A stretch of 22,275 nt of DNA from CANNDT01 sp945876205 (GTDB lineage Bacteria; Acidobacteriota; Vicinamibacteria; Vicinamibacterales; UBA2999), in the NCBI GenBank assembly GCA_947503365.1, contig CANNDT010000076.1, positions 1 through 22,275 of the forward strand, in the 5' to 3' direction. Under the pieces are notes generated by a model. That model ran no database searches. It had not been told where the DNA came from and saw nothing but the letters and a program-made list of their open reading frames with translations. Shown here piece after piece: positions 14,257 to 21,691 of the stretch. Made by a program: the position numbers and the translations under genes. Numbering within the stretch: position 1 is the stretch's first letter; each line of letters opens with the position of its first letter.

Positions 14257-14709
14257 ATGACCGCCGAGCAGGCTACCGCACTCATCGCAGAGCGCTTCGC
14301 GGGCGCGCAGGTCACGGCCGGTATTCCTCTCGTCGTGATGGTGCCCCCGGATCAGTGGGGCGCCTTCGCGCAATTCGCCAAAGAGACGCTCGGCTGCCGA
14401 TTCTTCTCTTTTTCGAGCGCCGTTGACTGGAAGGCTGACGGCCTCGAGATGATCGCGCGCGTCGAAAACCTCGCCGCCGGGTTTGCCGTGATGATGAAGA
14501 CGCGGCTGGGCCCTGGCGTGTCGACGTGCGCGTCGATGGTGCCGGTCTATCGCGGCGCCAACTGGATGGAGCGCGAATGCTGGGACATGTTCGGCATCCG
14601 CTTCGAGGGCCATCCGGACCTGCGGCGCATCCTGCTCGAAGATAGCTGGGTCGGGCACCCACTCCTGAAGTCTTACGCGGTCGACACGCCGTACCCGCCC
14701 TACCGATGA
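14257..14709 (+). CDS. nuoC: NADH-quinone oxidoreductase subunit C (NuoC)
   Basis: A 150-residue peripheral subunit of the 30-kDa type. The signature is ANWMERECWDMFGIRFEGHP followed by LRRILLEDSWVGHPLLKSY, which packs against NuoD. The N-terminal half (GIPLVVMVPPDQWGAFAQFA, then LSAVDWKAD-like and MIARVENL) is the usual alpha/beta domain. It is a separate gene, not fused to nuoD as in enterobacteria, and short because it lacks a long C-terminal tail. The last codons overlap the nuoD ATG (ATGA at 14706). Confidence 0.95.
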   Translation: MTAEQATALIAERFAGAQVTAGIPLVVMVPPDQWGAFAQFAKETLGCRFFSFSSAVDWKADGLEMIARVENLAAGFAVMMKTRLGPGVSTCASMVPVYRGANWMERECWDMFGIRFEGHPDLRRILLEDSWVGHPLLKSYAVDTPYPPYR

Positions 14710-15929
14710 GCGGAAATATTCCTATCGCGGACCGTGAAGGTCCGCGCCGCATCGAGCAGGAGTTGACGGAGGCCGATCGGTCGCGCCGCAAGATCGAGTT
14801 CGACTACTCGGGCGGCGAGCGGCTCTCGATGAACATGGGGCCGCAGCATCCGTCGGCCCACGGCGTCTTCCGCGCGATCCTCGAGCTCGAGGGCGAAGAG
14901 GTGGTCGGCGTCGACGCGGTGATCGGCTACCTGCACCGCTGCCACGAGAAGCTCGCCGAGACGCTCACCTACGCGCAGTACCCCAGCATCGCCTCGAAGA
15001 CCGACTACGTCGCCGCGATGACCAGCGAGTTCGCCTACGTGATGGCGGCCGAGCAGATCGGCAAGATTGAAGTGCCGAAGCGCGCGCAGTACCTGCGGGT
15101 GATCTGCGCCGAGCTGCAGCGCATCGCCTCGCACCTGCTCTGGCTCGGCACCTGGTGCATGGACATGGGCGGCGCCCTCGGCGGCGGCGCGACGATCTTC
15201 CTCTACACCATCCGCGAGCGCGAGACGATCCTCGACCTGTTCGAAGAGCTCGTCGGCGCGCGGCTCCTCTATGGATTCTTCCAGGTCGGCGGCGTCCGCT
15301 ACGACGCCCCCGCGAACTGGATCGAGCACTGCCGCACGACACTGGACGCGATCGACGGCCGCGTCGTCGAGTACGAACAGATGCTCGAGGGCAACCCGTT
15401 CTTCCTCGCGCGCGCCAAGGGCGTGGGCTTCATCAGCCGCGAGCTGGCCGAAGACGTCGGCATCGCCGGCCCGCTGCTGCGTGGTTCGGGCGTCAACTTC
15501 GACATTCGCAAGGCCGCGCCGTATTCGTCCTACGAGGATTTCCAATTCACGATCCCGGTGGAAACGGTCGGCGACTGCTTCGCACGGTATCGAGTGCGGA
15601 TGGCCGAGTTCCGCCAGGCGAGCTCGATTGCGCGCCAGGCGCTCGACAAGCTCCCCGAGGGGCCGATCTCGTCGATGCCGGGCCTCAAGTCGGTCGCGCA
15701 GGTCAGGATTCCCAAGGGCGAGGCTTATACGCGCGTCGAGGGCCCGCGCGGCGAAGTGGGCTGCTACCTGATTGCCGACGGCACCGCCAAGCCGTACCGC
15801 ATGAAATGGCGCGGCGCGTCGTTCTCGAACCTGGCCGTGCTGCCCTACATCGTTCCCGGCGTGAAGGTCGCGGACGTCCCCGCGATCATGGGCTCGGTGG
15901 ATCCGGTGTTTGGCGAGGTGGATCGGTGA
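14706..15929 (+). CDS. nuoD: NADH-quinone oxidoreductase subunit D (NuoD, 49-kDa type)
   Basis: The 407-residue subunit is related to the large subunit of [NiFe] hydrogenases but lacks the metal Cys pairs. The quinone-site loop reads NMGPQHPSAHGVFR (43-56, His48 and His52), with Ser where most homologues have Thr. Other landmarks are GYLHRCHEKLAE, YPSIASKTDYV, LRVICAELQRIASHLLWLG, the LRGSGVNFDIRK loop and the C-terminal VPAIMGSVDPVFGEVDR with Asp in place of a hydrogenase Cys. It forms the quinone cavity with NuoB and NuoH. In a 14-gene operon nuoE-F-G would follow here; instead the nuoH GTG overlaps the nuoD stop (GTGA). Confidence 0.96.
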   Translation: MSGNIPIADREGPRRIEQELTEADRSRRKIEFDYSGGERLSMNMGPQHPSAHGVFRAILELEGEEVVGVDAVIGYLHRCHEKLAETLTYAQYPSIASKTDYVAAMTSEFAYVMAAEQIGKIEVPKRAQYLRVICAELQRIASHLLWLGTWCMDMGGALGGGATIFLYTIRERETILDLFEELVGARLLYGFFQVGGVRYDAPANWIEHCRTTLDAIDGRVVEYEQMLEGNPFFLARAKGVGFISRELAEDVGIAGPLLRGSGVNFDIRKAAPYSSYEDFQFTIPVETVGDCFARYRVRMAEFRQASSIARQALDKLPEGPISSMPGLKSVAQVRIPKGEAYTRVEGPRGEVGCYLIADGTAKPYRMKWRGASFSNLAVLPYIVPGVKVADVPAIMGSVDPVFGEVDR

Positions 15930-16897
15930 CGCTGACGATGCTGATCGCGCCGTTCGTGGTGCTGAACGTGGTGATCGGCATGGTCACCTACGTCACGCTG
16001 CTCGAGCGCAAGTTCGCCGCGCGCATGCAGTCGCGCATCGGTCCGTACCGGGTCGGGCCGCACGGCCTGCTGCAGCCGATTGCCGACGCGCTCAAGCTGA
16101 TGATGAAGGAAGACATCGTGCCGACGGCGGCCGACCGGAGCATCTACAACCTGGCGCCGATCGTCTTCCTGCTGCCGTGCATGCTGATCTTCGCCACCAT
16201 CCCGTTCGCGCCGGGACTGGGCGTGGCCGACCTCAACATCGGCATCCTCTTCTTCCTCGCGGTCTCGGCGATGGAGATCGTCGGGCTCTTCATGGCCGGC
16301 TGGGGATCGAACAACAAGTACGCGCTGCTGTCGGCGATGCGCGCCGTCAACCAGATCATCTCCTACGACCTGCCGTTCATCTTCTCGGCGCTGGTGCCGG
16401 TGCTGCTCGCCGGCTCGCTCCGGCTCTCCGATATTGCTGCGGCGCAGGGCGGCGGCTACTGGTTCATCTTCTACCCGGTGATCGGCCAGCTCGCGTTCCT
16501 CTTCTTCATCATCTCGACGCTGGCGGCGGAAAACCGCGTGCCCTTCGACATCCTCGAAGCGGAGTCCGAGCTGGTCGCGGGCTTCCGGGTTGAATACTCC
16601 GGGATGAAGTTCGCGCTGATTCAGCTCGGCGAGTACGCACACGTCATCGGCTCGTCCTACCTCGGCGCGCTGCTCTTCCTCGGCGCCTGGGGCGGGCCCG
16701 GTCCCGAATGGCTCGGACCGATCTGGTTCACGCTCAAGGCGGTCGTCCTCTTCCTGCTCGTGACCTGGGTGCGGTGGAGCTTCGTCCGGATTCGCGTCGA
16801 CCAGATCCTGGCGCTCTCGTGGAAGGTGCTGATGCCCGCCACCCTGCTGCTGCTCGTGGCCACCGGGATGGTTGTCGTCTGGAGAATCGCGCCATGA
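15926..16897 (+). CDS. nuoH: NADH-quinone oxidoreductase subunit H (NuoH)
   Basis: A 323-residue integral membrane subunit with about eight helices that links the peripheral arm to the membrane arm and forms the quinone entrance. Conserved elements are TLLERKFAARMQSRIGPYRVGP, LKLMMKEDIVP, AMRAVNQIISYDLPF and ENRVPFDILEAESELVAGF followed by VEYSGMKFALIQLGEY, which carries the acidic residues of the E-channel. The GTG start at 15926 overlaps the nuoD stop and has GAGGTGG upstream; the frame remains open far into nuoD but the extra residues are not NuoH-like. It ends with ATGA overlapping nuoI. Confidence 0.96.
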   Translation: MTLTMLIAPFVVLNVVIGMVTYVTLLERKFAARMQSRIGPYRVGPHGLLQPIADALKLMMKEDIVPTAADRSIYNLAPIVFLLPCMLIFATIPFAPGLGVADLNIGILFFLAVSAMEIVGLFMAGWGSNNKYALLSAMRAVNQIISYDLPFIFSALVPVLLAGSLRLSDIAAAQGGGYWFIFYPVIGQLAFLFFIISTLAAENRVPFDILEAESELVAGFRVEYSGMKFALIQLGEYAHVIGSSYLGALLFLGAWGGPGPEWLGPIWFTLKAVVLFLLVTWVRWSFVRIRVDQILALSWKVLMPATLLLLVATGMVVVWRIAP

Positions 16898-17442
16898 AGG
16901 GCACCGAACCAACGGTCATCGTGCGCGCGGTGCTGAAGGCGATGGGCATGACCCTCCGGAATCTCTTCCGCAAGCCGGTGACGGTGCATTATCCGACCAC
17001 CGAGCGAAAGTATCCGGAGCGGTATCGCGGCCTGCTGGCGCTGGTCTACGAGCCTGACACGGGCGACGAAGCCTGCATCGGCTGCCGCCTGTGCGAGTTC
17101 GTCTGCCCGCCGGCGGTGATCAAGGTCGAGATGCTCAAGACGCCTGAGCGGAACTACGCCAAGAGCTTCACGCTCGAGCTCTACGCCTGCGAGTTCTGCG
17201 AGCTGTGCGTGCAGGTCTGCCCGACCGACGCCATCGTCATGATGAAGTCGTTCGACATGCCCACCGCCGATCGCCGGGAGATGCTCCTCGACAAGGATCG
17301 CCTCCACACCATCGGCCTGCAGCACGAGCGGACGTGGGCGACGGGCAACAAGCTGCGCGACATGCAGGCGCCACCCAAGGGCGCGCCGCGACCCGGCCAC
17401 GCCGCACCTGCTGCTCCCAAGCCGACGGAGGCCAAAGCGTGA
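16894..17442 (+). CDS. nuoI: NADH-quinone oxidoreductase subunit I (NuoI), 2x[4Fe-4S]
   Basis: A 182-residue ferredoxin-like subunit carrying clusters N6a and N6b. Ligands are C61, C64, C67 with C71 (CIGCRLCEFVCP) and C99, C102, C105 with C109 (CEFCELCVQVCP). The N-terminus has amphipathic helices (TVIVRAVLKAMGMTLRNLF) that sit on the membrane, and the last 25 residues are an Ala/Pro-rich tail (APRPGHAAPAAPKPTEAKA) likely to be disordered. In a complex without NuoEFG, NuoI is the most exposed Fe-S subunit and the most likely docking point for reduced ferredoxin. The start ATG overlaps the nuoH stop; the stop overlaps the nuoJ GTG. Confidence 0.96.
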   Translation: MKGTEPTVIVRAVLKAMGMTLRNLFRKPVTVHYPTTERKYPERYRGLLALVYEPDTGDEACIGCRLCEFVCPPAVIKVEMLKTPERNYAKSFTLELYACEFCELCVQVCPTDAIVMMKSFDMPTADRREMLLDKDRLHTIGLQHERTWATGNKLRDMQAPPKGAPRPGHAAPAAPKPTEAKA

Positions 17443-17933
17443 CAGGCGAGGCCGTCGCGTTCTACGCCCTCTCGGCCATGCTGGTGGTCTCAGCGCTGGC
17501 CGTCGTGCTCTCGAAAAATCTCTTTCACGCCGTGCTCTGGCTGGCGCTGGCGCTCACGGGGACGGCGGGGATCTTCCTGCTGCTCGACGCCGAGTTCCTC
17601 GCCGCCGTCCAGTTGCTGCTCTACGCGGGCGGCGTCGTGACGATCGTCGTCTTTGCCATCGTCGTCACCGAACGCCTGGTCGGCGAGACCATCACGCAGA
17701 CGAACCGCCGCATCGCCGGCGGGGCGCTGGTCTGCGGCGCGCTGCTCTGGCTTCTGATCACCACGGTGCTGGAGCGGCCGCTCGCGACCGAGCGGCCGAT
17801 CATGCCCGACGACCTCACCAAGGCGATCGGCGAAAGCGTGCTGACCCGTTTCGTGCTTCCGTTCGAGCTGCTGGCGGTCCTGATGCTGGCGGCGCTTCTC
17901 GGCGCGATCTACTTCGCGCGGCCGGAAGAGTAA
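17439..17933 (+). CDS. nuoJ: NADH-quinone oxidoreductase subunit J (NuoJ)
   Basis: A 164-residue membrane subunit with five predicted helices. The conserved third helix and its surroundings read LLDAEFLAAVQLLLYAGGVVTIVVFAIVV, the segment that undergoes a pi-bulge transition in complex I. LSKNLFHAVLWLALALTG precedes it, and VLPFELLAVLMLAALLGAIYFA forms the last helix. The GTG at 17439 overlaps the nuoI stop as GTGA; the frame is open further upstream within nuoI but is not NuoJ-like. nuoK starts 4 bp after its stop. Confidence 0.95.
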   Translation: MTGEAVAFYALSAMLVVSALAVVLSKNLFHAVLWLALALTGTAGIFLLLDAEFLAAVQLLLYAGGVVTIVVFAIVVTERLVGETITQTNRRIAGGALVCGALLWLLITTVLERPLATERPIMPDDLTKAIGESVLTRFVLPFELLAVLMLAALLGAIYFARPEE

Positions 17934-17937
17934 ACGC

Positions 17938-18237
17938 ATGGGCCTGCAGCCGTTTCTCGTCCTCTCGTCGGCGCTCTTCTGCATCGGGCTGTTCGGCGTG
18001 ATCACCCGCCGCAACACGATCGGCATCCTGCTTGGCATCGAGCTGATGCTCAACTCGGTCAACATCAACCTGGTGGCGTTCTCGCGCTTCAACGGCAGCG
18101 TTGCCGGCATGGTCTTCACCGTGTTCACCATCAGCATCACCGTCGCCGAGATGGCGCTCGGACTGGCCATCGTCATCCTCCTCTTCCGCGTTCGCCGCAC
18201 GGCGATGGCGGATCACCTGGATCTGCTCAAAGGATGA
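17938..18237 (+). CDS. nuoK: NADH-quinone oxidoreductase subunit K (NuoK)
   Basis: A 99-residue, three-helix membrane subunit homologous to MnhC/MrpC. The conserved block is TIGILLGIELMLNSVNINLVAFSRF (about 25-49), with the membrane Glu in GIELMLN; a second Glu lies in ITVAEMALGLAIVILLF (about 64-80). These two glutamates are part of the proton path between NuoJ/NuoH and the antiporter-like subunits. Length is normal. The final codons overlap the nuoL ATG (ATGA). Confidence 0.96.
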   Translation: MGLQPFLVLSSALFCIGLFGVITRRNTIGILLGIELMLNSVNINLVAFSRFNGSVAGMVFTVFTISITVAEMALGLAIVILLFRVRRTAMADHLDLLKG

Positions 18238-20162
18238 GGACCGACCCCGGCACGCTGGCGCTCGTCTCTCTGCTGCTTCCGCTGGCATCGTTTTTCGTGC
18301 TGGCGATCGTCGCGCCGTTCCGGAGGCTCGGCCGGCCCGCGGCGTACTTCTCGGTGTTGTGCGCCACCGGCGCGTTCGCCGCCGCGGTCATGGCGTGGCT
18401 CGCCCAGGGCGAATCCACCATCCCGACGCTGCACCTCTGGGAGTGGCTGCCGGGCCAGGGAAAATCGCTCGCGACCGTCGGCGTGCTCGTCGATCCCGAT
18501 TCGACAGTCATGCTGATGCTCGTCACGCTCGTGGCGCTGCTGGTGCAGGTGTATTCGCTCGGATACCTGCACGAGGAGCCGCCCAAGGGGCTGGGCCGCT
18601 ACTACACGTATCAGTCGCTGTTCGCGTTCTCGATGATGGGCCTGGTGCTCTCGCCCAACCTGCTCCAGCTGTTCATGTGCTGGGAGCTCGTCGGCCTCTG
18701 TTCGTATCTGCTCATCGGCTTCTGGTACCCCAAGCCCGAGGCGGCGCGCGCGGCAGTCAAGGCGTTCTGGACGACAAAGCTTGGCGACGTCGGCTTCCTC
18801 ATCGGCATCGTCCTGCTGTGGCGGTCGGCCGGCACGTTCGACCTCACCGAGCTGCACGCGATGGTCCAGTCCAGCACCCTGCCGCTGGCCGGCCTGTCGA
18901 TCATCACCTTCTGCATCTACCTCGGCGCCGCGGGCAAGTCGGCGCAGTTCCCGTTCCACGTCTGGCTCCCCGACGCGATGGAAGGGCCGACACCGGTCTC
19001 GGCCCTGATTCATGCCGCGACGATGGTGACCGCCGGCGTCTACCTGCTGCACCGGACGTCATGGCTCTTCGCGCTGACGCCTGACGTGCTGCTGATCGTC
19101 GCGTGGGTTGGCGCATTTACCGCGCTTCTCGCCGCGGTGCTTGCCTGCGTGCAGGACGACATCAAGCGGGTGCTCGCCTACTCCACCGTTTCGCAGCTCG
19201 GCTACATGATGGCGGCGATCGGCGCCGGCTTCTCGGCGGCCGGCTTCTTCCACCTGCTGACGCACGGCCTCTTCAAGGCGCTGCTCTTCCTCGGCGCCGG
19301 CGCCGTGATTCACGCCGTCGGCACCAACGACATCTCGAAGATGGGCGGCCTCGCGCGCAAGATGCCGATCACCGCGATCGTCTTCCTCATCGGCACGCTG
19401 TCGCTCGCCGGCATCCCGTTCTTCGGCGGTTACCTCTCGAAGGAAGAAATTCTCGGCGCGATGTGGGCCGGCGGACTACCCGGGCCGTTCGCGGTGTTGA
19501 TGCTGGTGGCGTTTCTCACGGCGTTCTACATGTTCCGCGTCGTGTTTCTCGCGTTCTACGGACCGTCTCACGTGGCCGCGTCACATGGCGAGCTGGTGAT
19601 GACGACGCCGCCGGACGAGGGCAAGATCGTGCACGATCAGCCGGGCCCGCACTCGTCGCACCTGCACGATCCGCCCGCGTCGATGCTGCTGCCGCTGCTG
19701 ACGCTCGCGGCGCTCGCGATGTTCGTCGGGATCTACTCGACGCTGATCGGCCCGCTGCTGCCGGCGGAAGCCGCCGAGCACGCCGCGCCGGGCTGGCTGA
19801 CGCCGAGCGCGGTTGGTGTGGCGGTCGTGGGCATCCTGCTGGCGTGGCTGACGTATCAGCGCCGGACGATCAACCCCGAGAGCCTGGCGTCGGCATTCGG
19901 ACCGATTCGCACCGCCGCTCTCGCGAAGTTCTGGGTCGATGATGCGTTCATCTTCGTCTACGAGCGGGTGCTGCTGACTTTCGCGCGGGTGGTTGGCTGG
20001 ACCGACCGCTACATCGTCGACGGCGTGCTCAACATGGTCAGCGCGTGGACGCTGACCGCCGGCGATGACCTGCGCACGATTCAAACCGGCAAGGCACAGG
20101 ATTACGTGTACGGTGTCGCGGTAGGGGTGCTGGCGTTGATTCTCTGGATGAAACTGAGTTGA
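18234..20162 (+). CDS. nuoL: NADH-quinone oxidoreductase subunit L (NuoL), antiporter-like
   Basis: A 642-residue distal pumping subunit of the MrpA/MrpD type with about 16 helices and a C-terminal lateral helix. All the key charged membrane residues are found: E151 (CWELVGLCSYLLIGFW), K235 (GAAGKSAQFPFHVWLPDAMEG), K348 (HGLFKALLFLGAGAVIH) and K403 (GGYLSKEEIL). These correspond to the Glu/Lys pair and channel lysines of characterised NuoL, so this subunit looks fully pump-competent. A His/Pro-rich loop (about 455-485, VHDQPGPHSSHLHDPP) interrupts the later helices. Start and stop overlap the neighbours (ATGA and TTGA). Confidence 0.96.
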   Translation: MRTDPGTLALVSLLLPLASFFVLAIVAPFRRLGRPAAYFSVLCATGAFAAAVMAWLAQGESTIPTLHLWEWLPGQGKSLATVGVLVDPDSTVMLMLVTLVALLVQVYSLGYLHEEPPKGLGRYYTYQSLFAFSMMGLVLSPNLLQLFMCWELVGLCSYLLIGFWYPKPEAARAAVKAFWTTKLGDVGFLIGIVLLWRSAGTFDLTELHAMVQSSTLPLAGLSIITFCIYLGAAGKSAQFPFHVWLPDAMEGPTPVSALIHAATMVTAGVYLLHRTSWLFALTPDVLLIVAWVGAFTALLAAVLACVQDDIKRVLAYSTVSQLGYMMAAIGAGFSAAGFFHLLTHGLFKALLFLGAGAVIHAVGTNDISKMGGLARKMPITAIVFLIGTLSLAGIPFFGGYLSKEEILGAMWAGGLPGPFAVLMLVAFLTAFYMFRVVFLAFYGPSHVAASHGELVMTTPPDEGKIVHDQPGPHSSHLHDPPASMLLPLLTLAALAMFVGIYSTLIGPLLPAEAAEHAAPGWLTPSAVGVAVVGILLAWLTYQRRTINPESLASAFGPIRTAALAKFWVDDAFIFVYERVLLTFARVVGWTDRYIVDGVLNMVSAWTLTAGDDLRTIQTGKAQDYVYGVAVGVLALILWMKLS

Positions 20163-21691
20163 ACCTGCCTCTGCTCTCCATCATGACGTGGGCGCCGTTC
20201 GTGGCGGCGCTGATCATCATGTTCCTCGGCCGGCGCAGCCCGCTGCTGGTCCGCTGGACGGCGGTGCTCGGCGCGTTCGTGTCGCTGGTGGCGTCACTCT
20301 ACGTCTACTGGGCCTACGACCGCGTGGCGGCCGGCTTCCAGTTCGGCGAGAAATTCGCGCTGGTGCCGTCGCTCGGCATCTCCTACGAGCTCGGCCTCGA
20401 CGGGATGAGCGCGCTGATGGTGCTGCTCACCTCGATCATCATCTTCGCCGGCGCGTTCGCGTCGTGGACGGTGAAGGAGCGCGGGCAGGAGTTCTACGCG
20501 CTGCTGCTCCTGCTGGTGACCGGCGTCTACGGCGTCTTCGTCTCGCTCGACCTGTTCGTTTTCTTCCTGTTCTACGAGATCGCCGTGCTGCCGATGTACC
20601 TGCTGATCGGCATCTGGGGATCGTCCGGGTACGTGAAGCCGCAGGGCATCTTCGGCTGGGCGATGGGACGCACCGGCGTCGGCACGAAGGAATACGCGGC
20701 GATGAAGCTGACGCTGTACCTGCTCTTCGGGTCGGCCTTCATCCTCGTCGGCATCCTGGCGCTCTACGTCGCCAACGGGTCCCGCTCGTTCTCGTTCCTC
20801 GACTTCCAGGCGATGAACATCGACCCGACGCTGCAGTCGTGGGTCTTTCTCGCCTTCTACATCGGCTTCGGCATCCTCGCCGCCATCTGGCCCTTCCACA
20901 CGTGGTCGCCGGACGGCCATGCGTCGGCGCCCACCGCCGTCTCGATGCTGCACGCGGGCGTGCTGATGAAGCTTGGCGCCTACGGCGTGGTTCGGCTCGG
21001 CATGGGCCTGCTCCCCGACGCGTCGGTTGAGTGGGCGTGGCTGGTCGGCGCCATCGCCTGCATCAACATCGTCTACGGCGCGCTCAGCGCGCTGGCCCAG
21101 ACCGACCTGAAGTACGTGATCGCGTACTCGTCGGTCTCGCACATGGGCGTCGTCATGCTGGGTGCGGCGACGCTGACGCAGACCGGCCTGAATGGCTCGG
21201 TCTTCCAGATGTTCGCGCACGGGATCATGACGGGGCTGTTCTTCGCGCTGGTGGGTCTCGTCTACGAGAAGTCGCACTCGCGGGAGATCTTCAAGATGGG
21301 CGGCTTCGGCACCATGATGCCGGGCATCGCCACCGCCTTCACCATCGCAGGCTTATCGTCGCTCGGCCTGCCGGCCACCGCAGGCTTCGTCGCCGAGTTC
21401 CTCACCTTCCTTGGCGCGTGGAGCTCGGCACACCCCTGGTGGCTGTTCCCCGGCGTCATCGGCGCGCTCCTGACGTCCATCTACGTGCTTCGCGTGACCA
21501 AGGCGATCTTCTGGGGACCGCCAAGCACCGACCCGCACTTCCAGAACCTGCCCGACGCCGTCGGCACGGAATGGGCGGCGCTCGGCATCCTCGTATTCGT
21601 GCTCGTGCTCTTCGGCGTGGTGCCGAGCCTGGCAATCGCGCCGATTGATACGGCGACGATGCCGCTGCTGATGCGGTTGACCGGACGATGA
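20159..21691 (+). CDS. nuoM: NADH-quinone oxidoreductase subunit M (NuoM), antiporter-like, TM7 lysine absent
   Basis: The 510-residue subunit is recognisable by E140 (FYEIAVLPMYLLIGIWG), WPFHTWSPDGHASAPTAVSM, K271 (LMKLGAYGVVRLGM) and E413 (GFVAEFLTFLG), each matching a functional residue of characterised NuoM. Unusually, the position five residues before the PFHTW Pro, where the channel lysine of TM7 normally stands (K-V-P-L-F-P-x-H-T-W), is Leu240 in GILAAIWPFHTW. An inserted segment (about 157-178, YVKPQGIFGWAMGRTGVGTK) separates the E140 helix from the next one. The start is a TTG at 20159 overlapping the nuoL stop (TTGA); the stop overlaps the nuoN ATG. Confidence 0.95.
   Translation: MNLPLLSIMTWAPFVAALIIMFLGRRSPLLVRWTAVLGAFVSLVASLYVYWAYDRVAAGFQFGEKFALVPSLGISYELGLDGMSALMVLLTSIIIFAGAFASWTVKERGQEFYALLLLLVTGVYGVFVSLDLFVFFLFYEIAVLPMYLLIGIWGSSGYVKPQGIFGWAMGRTGVGTKEYAAMKLTLYLLFGSAFILVGILALYVANGSRSFSFLDFQAMNIDPTLQSWVFLAFYIGFGILAAIWPFHTWSPDGHASAPTAVSMLHAGVLMKLGAYGVVRLGMGLLPDASVEWAWLVGAIACINIVYGALSALAQTDLKYVIAYSSVSHMGVVMLGAATLTQTGLNGSVFQMFAHGIMTGLFFALVGLVYEKSHSREIFKMGGFGTMMPGIATAFTIAGLSSLGLPATAGFVAEFLTFLGAWSSAHPWWLFPGVIGALLTSIYVLRVTKAIFWGPPSTDPHFQNLPDAVGTEWAALGILVFVLVLFGVVPSLAIAPIDTATMPLLMRLTGR

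Noticed and set aside
15155..15925. Upstream extension of the nuoH frame inside nuoD
   Set aside because: The residues are Arg/Pro/His-rich, typical of an alternate frame in high-GC DNA; NuoH similarity starts at 15926.
15929..15929. Possibility that nuoE/F/G were missed between nuoD and nuoH
   Set aside because: nuoD and nuoH overlap by 4 bp, so there is no space for additional genes here.
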